The notes under the pieces are model-generated. The model made no database searches. It worked only from the letters and a program-made list of their open reading frames with translations, and was not told the origin of the DNA. From Halorussus gelatinilyticus (GTDB lineage Archaea > Halobacteriota > Halobacteria > Halobacteriales > Haladaptataceae), in NCBI RefSeq assembly GCF_023238445.1, contig NZ_CP096658.1, positions 1,984,001 to 2,048,000 of the forward strand: a stretch of 64,000 nucleotides of DNA. Reading direction: 5' to 3'. This document shows positions 16,503 to 23,873 of the stretch, piece by piece (within the stretch, counting starts at the first letter, position 1; every line of letters starts with the position of its first letter). Position numbers and translations under genes: made by a program.

Positions 16503-18352
16503 CGCCTTCCTCGGGTTCCTTCGACGGTATGAACGCTATCTCTATGTCGCTCAGCATATCGAGCGGCTCGGTAACTGTCCTCCGAAGCAATTTTACGTGC
16601 GTCGAAGGCCTTGGATTCCTCAGCAGTGTACAGGACGACCGCTTTATCAGAGCGTCTTTCACTAATTCTGTTGAATCCACCTTCGTCAAGCAACCATCCC
16701 GAATCTGAGGGTCCCTGACTGACCGATTTGAACTCTCCTTGCCTATCGAAGTACCCAGCATCGTATCGTCGCTGGTCTAACTCGTCCCGAGAGCGAACCT
16801 GCTGGAATGACACGCCGTCGGGAATCGTCTTCTCGTACGCGCTCGTCGTCCGTCTTCCAGCAGTAGATCCTGAACTCGTAGATGCACCAGTCGCTTGGCT
16901 GTTCCCAGACGTCTGTGCCTGCTCAGGTGTCCGAGCAAGCCCGCTCTTCGACTGCGTTCCGCCTTCCAGCGCGCCAGCAGTCTGCGTTCCGCCAAGAGAC
17001 CCGCCAAAGCCGCCACTATTCGTCCGAGTGAACGGTGACCCGTCGAGCGGGTCAACCCGACTACCTGCACCAGCGTTCGGAGCGACCGACGAACGTGACC
17101 CACTGCCGAAAGACGGTGACGGAATCCGGTCTCGGAGTCGCTGCGCCCCGCGACTAATCTGTGCGCCTGATGCAGCGCCGAGCGCACCTGCTGTGAGCAT
17201 CGCGAACGGTCGGAGTCGTCTGCTCCCGACAAACAGGAAGACCGGTGAGAGCGCCGCACAGAACCACATCACTAACACGAGGAGAATGTAGGCGAACGAA
17301 TCGACGCCCGCGAAATCCGAGAGGCCGCTGTCGAGCGAGGAGTGAATCGCGTTTATCACTGGATAGCCGACGCCGAGGATGACGGCCGCGGGAAACGGCA
17401 CGAACGCGGCCGGGACGAACAGTTCTCGGAGTCGCTGACCGATGCTCGCGACTGGTTGGAAAATCCAGACTGCTGGGAGCGAGAGTGCGATAAGCACAGG
17501 CATCGCAGGAATCAAGACGTAGACGGCGAGCCACGACAGTCCGAAGATGAGCGCGACGAAGACGAATAGGACGCCGGTTGAGAGCCACAGCAGGATGGCC
17601 CCGAGTCCGGCTGCGACCGCGCCCGAGAGGATGCGCTCGAAACTCGTTGCGATTTGTGCACCAGCAGGTGCGAACCAGTCGGCTAGCCCCGACGAGAGGT
17701 AGAGCAGGAATGCACACCAAATCCACGACCCGAGGATGCCAAAGAGCGCGAGCCACCCCTTAAGTTCGAGAACTTTCGCCTGCCGCGCGGTGACGACGTG
17801 GCCCGGAAGGAGTGCCCCAGCACGGAAGAACAACATGAACAGCGCCCAGATGCCAAGTCCCGCGGGAAGACCGAGCGTGAACCAGAGGTCGTAGACGGTG
17901 TCCATCGGCGCGTTCGTCGGACGGTCGATGAACTCCGGTGTTCCATCGCGGACTGGAACGGGTCGGCTCACGAGGAACTCGACGGCCCACTCGGCGATGT
18001 CACGCGAGAATTCGAGGAACCCTCGCGCGAGGTCGTTCACTGCGGCGAGAACGCCGTTACAGATATTTCTGCTAAACGGCCCGAGACCGCTACATGTACC
18101 GTCGAAGGCCGCGGGTTCTGCGGTGGCGAACGGGTTTCGAGATTCCGTCGTCTCCTCGGGGGAGTTCGTATCTGTTACTGGATTCGTCGTTGGAGTTGGA
18201 GTCGTGGGACTCCTGGTTTGGGTCGACTCGTCGCTGTTTGTCGGGCTTCCGTTGAACGGTTCAATTCGCGGACCCGGTGGCAGGCCGAGGACAGGGGTCG
18301 CAACGCTGGTAAGGACGAAGACAACCACGACGACAGTGGGAAGTGAACGCAT
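16499..18352 (-). CDS. VirB6/TrbL-like polytopic membrane protein
   Basis: This 617-residue protein has an N-terminal signal-type helix (MRSLPTVVVVVFVLTSVATP). A Thr/Pro-rich linker and a core of about eight membrane helices between roughly residues 150 and 400 follow. A 200-residue Gly/Ser-rich, then charged, hydrophilic C-terminus closes the protein. Large polytopic proteins with such tails are the VirB6/TrbL component of type IV secretion channels. It overlaps the next gene by ATGA and follows the small VirB2-like gene by 6 bases. The assignment is by topology and context. Confidence 0.75.
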   Translation of the reverse strand: MRSLPTVVVVVFVLTSVATPVLGLPPGPRIEPFNGSPTNSDESTQTRSPTTPTPTTNPVTDTNSPEETTESRNPFATAEPAAFDGTCSGLGPFSRNICNGVLAAVNDLARGFLEFSRDIAEWAVEFLVSRPVPVRDGTPEFIDRPTNAPMDTVYDLWFTLGLPAGLGIWALFMLFFRAGALLPGHVVTARQAKVLELKGWLALFGILGSWIWCAFLLYLSSGLADWFAPAGAQIATSFERILSGAVAAGLGAILLWLSTGVLFVFVALIFGLSWLAVYVLIPAMPVLIALSLPAVWIFQPVASIGQRLRELFVPAAFVPFPAAVILGVGYPVINAIHSSLDSGLSDFAGVDSFAYILLVLVMWFCAALSPVFLFVGSRRLRPFAMLTAGALGAASGAQISRGAQRLRDRIPSPSFGSGSRSSVAPNAGAGSRVDPLDGSPFTRTNSGGFGGSLGGTQTAGALEGGTQSKSGLARTPEQAQTSGNSQATGASTSSGSTAGRRTTSAYEKTIPDGVSFQQVRSRDELDQRRYDAGYFDRQGEFKSVSQGPSDSGWLLDEGGFNRISERRSDKAVVLYTAEESKAFDARKIASEDSYRAARYAERHRDSVHTVEGTRGRR

Positions 18353-18358
18353 CGCCGT

Positions 18359-18829
18359 TCAGAAGAACGGGATGATGTTCACGCACTCGGCGAGGCCGAC
18401 GCCCGTCGACTGGATAAGCAACTGGATGACGACGGCGAACAGCGGCGTTGTCACCGCACTGAATGTAGCGCGATTCCGCCAGTTCTTCACGGATTCGACA
18501 GATTGGGGATCTTTCGGAAAGGCCGCAGCGTTGTGTAGGATGTAGGCGAGAATCGCTGAGGCGATCATGAGCAAGCCGACGAACAGCGGTGCGGCGAAAT
18601 TGATTGTATCTGCCAGCGGCGTCCCGCAGAGATCGCTTCCGACGACCTGTTGTGCGCTGGCAGTGTTCGAGACGAGTGCTAAACCGGCGACGCTACCGAG
18701 TGCGTACGCCGCAACTGGTTTCGAGAAGCGACGAGGGCTCTCTGGCATCGAGGACAGAACGTCTGGAAGTCGAACGCGATTCGTCAGTATCGGAATGGGG
18801 GTGGGAAGTCGCATGGAACGATGACCCAC
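18359..18829 (-). CDS. Small two-helix secreted/membrane protein, VirB2/TrbC pilin-like
   Basis: The protein has a signal-peptide-like segment (KPVAAYALGSVAGLALVSNT then ASAQQ) and two further hydrophobic helices (FAAPLFVGLLMIASAILAYI and TTPLFAVVIQLLIQSTGVGL) joined by a short charged loop. This is the topology of VirB2/TrbC-like conjugative pilins. The longest frame is given. An internal ATG at 18748 (MPESPRRFSKP) would put the signal peptide nearer the N-terminus and may be the real start. It is the first gene of the operon, downstream of a strong AT-rich promoter. Confidence 0.7.
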   Translation of the reverse strand: MGHRSMRLPTPIPILTNRVRLPDVLSSMPESPRRFSKPVAAYALGSVAGLALVSNTASAQQVVGSDLCGTPLADTINFAAPLFVGLLMIASAILAYILHNAAAFPKDPQSVESVKNWRNRATFSAVTTPLFAVVIQLLIQSTGVGLAECVNIIPFF

Positions 18830-18911
18830 CGCAGGCTCTGTGAGGCGCGTATGGACAGGCTATCGTCAATTTCCTCCGAACCTGCGGGGGTAAGTTAGCA
18901 GACGATGCCCT

Positions 18912-18925
18912 ATATAATAAACCTG
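18912..18925 (-). promoter_or_regulatory. Probable promoter of the conjugation operon
   Basis: The minus strand reads TTTATTATATAG in an otherwise GC-richer 225-base gap. It is the best TATA box before the five co-directional genes ending at virB4. The predicted transcript start near 18885-18890 would leave a 5' leader of 60-140 bases, depending on the start codon of the first gene. Confidence 0.5.
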
Positions 18926-19054
18926 TATTATGAACGTGGGGAAAATCAGCCAGAATGAACAGAGTAACGCGCTAATACCTCTGCTTCGCTGTCTTTTTCT
19001 AAGTGAGTTTGCTGAATACTTCGAAGGATTTTGGTCAGACAGTCGGTCGTGACT

Positions 19055-19981
19055 CTATCGAAACTCCTCGCGGAGTTCTCGTGAGCGTGTCCGAATCGTC
19101 ATCGTGGTCACGTCTGCCGCTTCGGCGACGCTCCGCTGTGTGAGGAACCGGTCTTCGCGTTCCGATGCGAGATACAGACACGCTCCCGCGAGTCCGACGG
19201 GCTTACGACCCACGTGGAGATTCGCGTTGACCGCTTGTTTTGCGAACTTCATCGCTTGATATCGAATTGCAGTCGGAGCGTCGCACATCGACGCGAGTCG
19301 CGGGACGAACTCGGTCGGAAGCGGTGGCTTCGCTTGCAAGCCGAGTTCAGCGTTCAGGAACTGATATTGACGCCGAAGTGTTTGCTCTTCACAGCCAGCG
19401 ACTTCTGCGACTTCCGAGAGGACTCGCGTACAGTCTCCACACCGGCACGCGGCATAGACGCTCGCGGCCGCGACGGCATCAATCGACCGACCTTGAAGAC
19501 CGTCCCGATGAGCACTCCGGAAGTAAGTGCAGGCTCGCTCTCGGACTGAGTACGGCAAGTCGAGAGCGCTCGTGAGACGACCGATTTCCGTGAAGGCAAC
19601 CATGAGATTCCGTTCTGATTTCGACCGATAACGGGCACTACCGTGGTGACGCCGTAACCGTGAGAACTTCCGTCGCTTCGCGGACGAGAGTTCGTTTCCG
19701 CGTCCGTCTCGCCACGACCCGATTTCACTCGAGAGGCCCCGGTCGTGACGCGTCGCCGAGAGTGGACTGCCGGTCTGTTCGGTGGTCTCCTCGTCGGGAT
19801 AGCTGGCTTGGGTCGCGCTGTGGTCGATTCGGTACTCGTCGGCGATGAGACCGCACTCCTCGCACGTCGTCTCGCCGCCGACCGTTCGGAGTACGCCGTC
19901 GCACTCGGGACACGTTTCTCGATTAATCGTCTTTCCGTCGTCCTCGTCGAAGCTTCGCTCGTAGATACGTTGAACACTCAT
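19055..19981 (-). CDS. tfb: Transcription initiation factor IIB (TFB), element-encoded
   Basis: The N-terminal zinc ribbon reads CPECDGVL then CEECGLIADEY. The B-finger region has RHDRGLSSEIG, and two cyclin-fold repeats follow, including GRKPVGLAGACLYLASE. TFB recruits RNA polymerase to TBP-bound promoters. The ATG at 19981 (MSVQRIYERSF) is preferred over the 13-codon-longer frame. Haloarchaea carry many TFB paralogues. This copy lies next to the conjugation operon and a SWIM protein, as often seen on haloarchaeal plasmids, so it may redirect polymerase to element promoters. Confidence 0.93.
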   Translation of the reverse strand: MSVQRIYERSFDEDDGKTINRETCPECDGVLRTVGGETTCEECGLIADEYRIDHSATQASYPDEETTEQTGSPLSATRHDRGLSSEIGSWRDGRGNELSSAKRRKFSRLRRHHGSARYRSKSERNLMVAFTEIGRLTSALDLPYSVRERACTYFRSAHRDGLQGRSIDAVAAASVYAACRCGDCTRVLSEVAEVAGCEEQTLRRQYQFLNAELGLQAKPPLPTEFVPRLASMCDAPTAIRYQAMKFAKQAVNANLHVGRKPVGLAGACLYLASEREDRFLTQRSVAEAADVTTMTIRTRSRELREEFR

Positions 19982-20129
19982 TTGTTGGCTCCACGAGGCA
20001 CTATTCGGGGTGCCCCGCACCTCTCAGGGGCACAAAACCGACGGAAGACGCTCGTCGCTATTACAGCCTACAGCGAGCCGATATGAGAATCAAATAGAGA
20101 AGGTTTCGATCACAGAAAAGTGAAGATTC

Positions 20130-20585
20130 TCAGTAGCCATCCGGGAAGTCTTTTCGCCCGCTTCGGTAGCACTCCCAACAGGGGAAGTCACTCCGAAGGT
20201 CCGCACAATCGCACTCCTCTGCTTGCTCTTGGTCGTCGCTGTCTCCGTCTTCTCTCGGGGTGTTCTCCTCGTGCTTCGATGCGGAGGAGATGCCACCGTC
20301 CGCGACGAGTTGCTGGCGGCGGACGGCGTTGAGAATCGGTCGCCGAATCGCGACGGCGATTCGATGCTTACACGCGCCGTCGTATTTCGCGTCTGCCGGG
20401 CAGGTACATGTAGTCGGCACACCCTCAATGACTTCAACGAGATATTCGTGATCTTCAGGATTGGCGTAGCTATTGTTCCGGACCTGAACGCCGTCCGCTG
20501 AGAGCGCGAATTCAAGCGCCTCATACTGCGCTCGCTTGACTGTTCGATTCGTTACGTCTAGTTCTCCGAATGGATTTGTCGACAT
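20130..20585 (-). CDS. SWIM zinc-finger protein
   Basis: This 151-residue protein has the SWIM pattern C-x-C-x(n)-C-x-H in TTCTCPADAKYDGACKHRIA. An N-terminal helix-rich part and an acidic linker precede a second cysteine cluster (ECDCADLRSDFPCWECY). SWIM domains bind DNA or proteins. It lies upstream of tfb in the same direction, with an AT-rich element near 20640 as the likely promoter. Small SWIM proteins are frequent on haloarchaeal plasmids. The function is unknown. Confidence 0.82.
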   Translation of the reverse strand: MSTNPFGELDVTNRTVKRAQYEALEFALSADGVQVRNNSYANPEDHEYLVEVIEGVPTTCTCPADAKYDGACKHRIAVAIRRPILNAVRRQQLVADGGISSASKHEENTPREDGDSDDQEQAEECDCADLRSDFPCWECYRSGRKDFPDGY

Positions 20586-20826
20586 TGGTTCTACGAGGGG
20601 ATTCGATGTCTTTGAGGCCCCTCGCCCATCAGGGGTCGATATAATTGGGAGTGCGAACTCGTGGCTAAGTAGGTCTTGGAGGAATTTTAGGGGAGTTTGG
20701 CTCTGTTGAAATCCTATTGGTTAGACATCTTTCTCGCCGAAACAGCCGTTAGGTAGGACTGCGTGTCGAGCAAGTCGAAGCTTAAATCTACAGAAAGAGT
20801 TTATGCCGTTTTGTCTATGGAAATGT

Positions 20827-21261
20827 ATGGTCGTTGAATTGCGCAACAAGATTCTGGTTGCCGGCGGTGCAGTTGCCGTTGCAGTCGGTGCGTATCTTCC
20901 TTGGCTGAGGATAAATCCAAACCTGCCTCCTGACGCCGAGGTCCCGACAATCAACTACACCGGTATGGGTGCCGGATTTGAGGGGTTCGACTTCGTACTA
21001 CTCGGTGCAGTCGGGCTTGTCCTTCTACTCCATAGTAGCAGCTTCTGGACCCCGATACGTATTGTGACGGGAGTTGGAGTGGCGGTGTTTCCGGTGTACT
21101 ATCTTTCCTACTCTACGTTGTTTAGATTCTCCGCCACGTTCGTGCCCGCACTTGGTTGGTACCTCACCGTTCTTGGTGGCACTCTGCTCTCTCACGGCGG
21201 AGGACGCCAACTACCATCCCTGATTCACCGGCTGAAGGCGACAGCAACTCTGAGAGAGTAG
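20827..21261 (+). CDS. Four-helix membrane protein of unknown function
   Basis: This 144-residue protein from the ATG at 20827 (MVVELRNKILVAGG) has four hydrophobic segments: AVAVAVGAYLPWLRI, FVLLGAVGLVLLLHSS, IVTGVGVAVFPVYYLSY and LGWYLTVLGGTLLSHGGG. The frame is open back to 20803. A TATA-like GCTTAAATC near 20780 fits a short-leader transcript. I do not recognise the family. It sits alone between the element's regulators and a broken insertion sequence. Confidence 0.6.
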   Translation: MVVELRNKILVAGGAVAVAVGAYLPWLRINPNLPPDAEVPTINYTGMGAGFEGFDFVLLGAVGLVLLLHSSSFWTPIRIVTGVGVAVFPVYYLSYSTLFRFSATFVPALGWYLTVLGGTLLSHGGGRQLPSLIHRLKATATLRE

Positions 21262-21366
21262 TCGGCTGTGTTGTTCAACCTGTTCTCTCTATTGAACGGT
21301 CAGAGTGTCTTGTCGATGTTGGAGTGAGACAGCCGACAGCGAGTTCACGGAACTACTTTCATTAGT

Positions 21367-21866
21367 GTCGTAAACGGACGAATGCACCATATTTCCGGTT
21401 CAGGCGAGAGTTCAACGTCTCGCTCTGACTGCGTTGCCCGGAGGGATTGGTGTCCAGCCGAGCGTTCCACGCCTTGTGGAGTGACGAAAATTCACGGTGC
21501 TTGATAAGCGGACGAGCACCCTCCTCGCGGGCTAACGTGCGAATCTTCTGGTCGTCGTAATGTGGATATCGAGGATAGCATTCGCTCTCGTGTCCATGAG
21601 GAGTGTCACTTTCAACTATTGAATCGTCAGCTTCGGTCGTTTTGTGTAGTGTTTTGAGGCGTAACTACGGTCAAAGACGGAGGCATCAATCCCGACAAAC
21701 TGTTAGTCGGGAGGAGTGTGACCGAGAGGTTGAGAAGGACGCGCCAAACTAGCATATCGAGTCGGTTGAACGCCTTACACAATGTCGAGGGAGAGGTGGC
21801 ATTCATCATGATTGCCGTTCTGCAGTATCGACACTCGTAGGCTACGGTGGTCGAATTTTGCTGTCC
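21367..21866 (-). pseudogene. Decayed IS5-type (ISH) transposase
   Basis: The minus strand carries two recognisable parts. Near 21640-21830 it reads NATSPSTLCKAFNRLDMLVW, then after a +1 frameshift VGIDASVFDRSYASKHYTKR, which is the DDE-1 region. Near 21367-21560 it reads YDDQKIRTLAREEGARPLIK, then RSQSETLNSRLNRKYGAFVR, which is the C-terminal D-E part. The middle of the protein and the N-terminus are missing, so it cannot be active. No clear terminal inverted repeats were found. Confidence 0.75.
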
Positions 21867-22413
21867 AAGAAGTAACTGCCCCTAAGGCCGTCTCTTAATA
21901 GTCATGTCTTTGGTTAAGGGTTCGGTCGCGCTGGGTAGGGTTCCACGCTTTCGAAATATAAAAATCATGTCACTATACAACATTTCCGTTATGACGTAAA
22001 ATATATGTATTGTGGGGATACAATACCTACCTGCGTTATTCGGTCGACACGGCGATGCTCGAGGCTCTGGGCAAGTCTGGCACCTTGCACGTTACTTTCC
22101 AACCTCGGACGAAATTTTTGGTTCCATGTCGGCCACTTTTTATAATGGATGCTACGAGTTTGTCAAATCTGTGAGTCGGCAACTGAGTAATTTCTCTCCC
22201 AGTATCTACAGTATGTGGAGAGCGGAGTCTCTTACAAAAAGATGGATGGTGAAATAAATACATAAAATTTTCCCTAAATATAATTTTACGTTATCGCTGG
22301 CTTCTAAACGTGCTTCTTAATGCCAGACAAAGCATTCCATCGACGGCTCATTTTGACACCTGTATTAGTCAGTAGCCATAAAAGATATTACGCTGTTCTG
22401 TTTTGAGCGAACT
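21867..22413. other. AT-rich gap without a convincing gene
   Basis: An 81-codon frame at 22012-22257 on the plus strand lacks family resemblance and balanced composition. The stretch is far more AT-rich than the chromosome. Near 22376 the sequence CATAAAAGATATT is a likely TATA box for the zinc-finger microprotein that follows. Confidence 0.4.
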
Positions 22414-22569
22414 ATGCCAAAGTGCCAGAATTGTGGTGGGTTCGTCACAAAAAGATACGTGAGAGTCTTCACACCCTCTGATGTTGAAAAACCTCGAGTT
22501 TGCCCATCATGTGAAGACCTCGTCCGAGAAGGAGCAGACGTGAGAGAAGCACGATCACCGCGCCAATAG
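22414..22569 (+). CDS. Zinc-finger microprotein (DUF7563-like)
   Basis: A 51-residue protein starts MPKCQNCGGFVTKRYVRVFT and has a second pair, VCPSCEDL, giving a C-x2-C...C-x2-C ribbon. An Arg-rich end (REARSPRQ) follows. The pattern, including the YVRVF-P core, is familiar from abundant haloarchaeal single-domain zinc proteins. Such microproteins are often regulatory, but this one's partner is unknown. The ATG lies about 30 bases after a TATA box. Confidence 0.8.
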   Translation: MPKCQNCGGFVTKRYVRVFTPSDVEKPRVCPSCEDLVREGADVREARSPRQ

Positions 22570-22624
22570 AACAATACTTGGGGGGTGACAAGTCAACACA
22601 TTCATCACCAAAAAAGAGGGAATG

Positions 22625-23695
22625 TCAACGACGGTGAAGGAACACCCCTGCTATTAGTAGTGTTCCTATTGCAGTCATAAGGTCGAATCCTGGGACTCCC
22701 TTTTCAGAATTCGTCGATGTGGCGGTGTCAGTCGCTGTCTTATTTGGAGTGATGAGCGAAGAACTCGTTGTCTTAATAGACGTTGTCGTTTCCGTAGCAG
22801 TCGTTGTGGACGATATATCTGGGGTGGTAGTCGGCGTCTGGGCTGACGTTGTGGAGGTAGTGTTCTTTGAAGTGGTTCGTGTCGTGGTTGACTGAGTAGT
22901 TACTGTCGTTTTGGTAGTGTCGGCAGTAGTAGTACTAGTTTCTTCAGCTCCGCTATTTGAACTACTAGTAGACGTGGTTGTCTTTTTGTCTGTGACCGTT
23001 AGAGCCACGCCGTTGCTAATTCCGAGTATTTCTTTCTTTCCTTCTTTGAACGCAGTGTCACTTCCTTGAACGTATGCATACAGTCGGTGGTCACCCGTCG
23101 GAATATCCTCAAGTGAGACTGATGCTTGATACGAATCGGAGCCACTTTCTGCAGCTTGGACCTTCTTTGTCTTCCCATCGGTCGTGAAGACGACATAGAC
23201 TGCGTTCGGTGATTCAACATCTGTACTCTTTGTCGCTGAGATGTCAACTGTGACCGTAGACCCAGACGTGGCTGTCTTTGGTGCGTCGACGCTAATGTCA
23301 TAGCCACTTACGACGACCGGGAAAATGTCTTTGTACTCGCCATTTTTGTACAATAGGAGCATGTACGACCCTGGCTTGTATCCCGTGAAATCGAAGGTAA
23401 CTTGGCCGTCTCCCGTGCCATCTCTATCAGTGGTGATCTGGCGTTTCCGATTACGGAGTTGAACGGTGTAGTCTGTCGCTTCGGGAGCCGAGACTGAAAC
23501 CGTAAGTGTGCTCCCAGGAGCTGTTTTTGCAATGCTTGACACTGTATGTTGGGTGCCATCAACGGTCACCTGACTAGTGGGTGTGTCGACGCTATTAGAA
23601 ACGGTAAGGCTATATGATTCGGTGAGTGCGGTCGGGGCCCCGACACTGAGGCAGAGACCGATAATGAGTATTCCGAGGACGAGGCGGCGTTTCAT
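22625..23695 (-). CDS. Secreted surface protein with PGF-CTERM anchor
   Basis: A signal peptide (MKRRLVLGILIIGLCLSVGA) is followed by about 230 residues of beta-rich, Ig-like sequence. An 80-residue Thr/Ser stalk that should be heavily O-glycosylated comes next. The C-terminus reads GVPGFDLMTAIGTLLIAGVF plus LHRR. The PGF tripeptide, hydrophobic helix and basic tail are the PGF-CTERM signal processed by archaeosortase A, which attaches the protein to membrane lipid. It is divergent from the next surface-protein gene, with which it shares a 178-base promoter region. Confidence 0.85.
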   Translation of the reverse strand: MKRRLVLGILIIGLCLSVGAPTALTESYSLTVSNSVDTPTSQVTVDGTQHTVSSIAKTAPGSTLTVSVSAPEATDYTVQLRNRKRQITTDRDGTGDGQVTFDFTGYKPGSYMLLLYKNGEYKDIFPVVVSGYDISVDAPKTATSGSTVTVDISATKSTDVESPNAVYVVFTTDGKTKKVQAAESGSDSYQASVSLEDIPTGDHRLYAYVQGSDTAFKEGKKEILGISNGVALTVTDKKTTTSTSSSNSGAEETSTTTADTTKTTVTTQSTTTRTTSKNTTSTTSAQTPTTTPDISSTTTATETTTSIKTTSSSLITPNKTATDTATSTNSEKGVPGFDLMTAIGTLLIAGVFLHRR

Positions 23696-23873
23696 AGCGT
23701 GTCCATTCCTTCTGAGGAACTGTAAATAAATATTCTTCTCTGAGTACAGGAGCTCGGAGAGCAGATGAAACTACAATGGAAGTTCTCTAATATTGTATTT
23801 GAGAGTTTGTCGTAATTCTCCAACAGAGAAAGCCTTATACTTGTTCGTTATGAGACATCCAATGAGACTGTAG
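23696..23873. promoter_or_regulatory. Divergent promoters between two surface-protein genes
   Basis: On the minus strand ATATTTATTTA (about 23724-23734) lies some 30 bases before the ATG at 23695. On the plus strand CTTATACTT (about 23833-23841) lies about 33 bases before the ATG at 23874. Both spacings fit leaderless transcripts, so the two exported proteins may be controlled together. Confidence 0.5.

Noticed and set aside
22012-22257. An 81-codon plus-strand frame as a gene
   Set aside because: No recognised motif, unbalanced composition, and it lies between a broken transposase and the promoter of the next gene.
22740-22990. A CRISPR-like or tandem repeat array
   Set aside because: The repetitive look comes from Thr/Ser codons (ACG, ACT, TCG) of the surface-protein stalk. 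There are no regular repeats and spacers.
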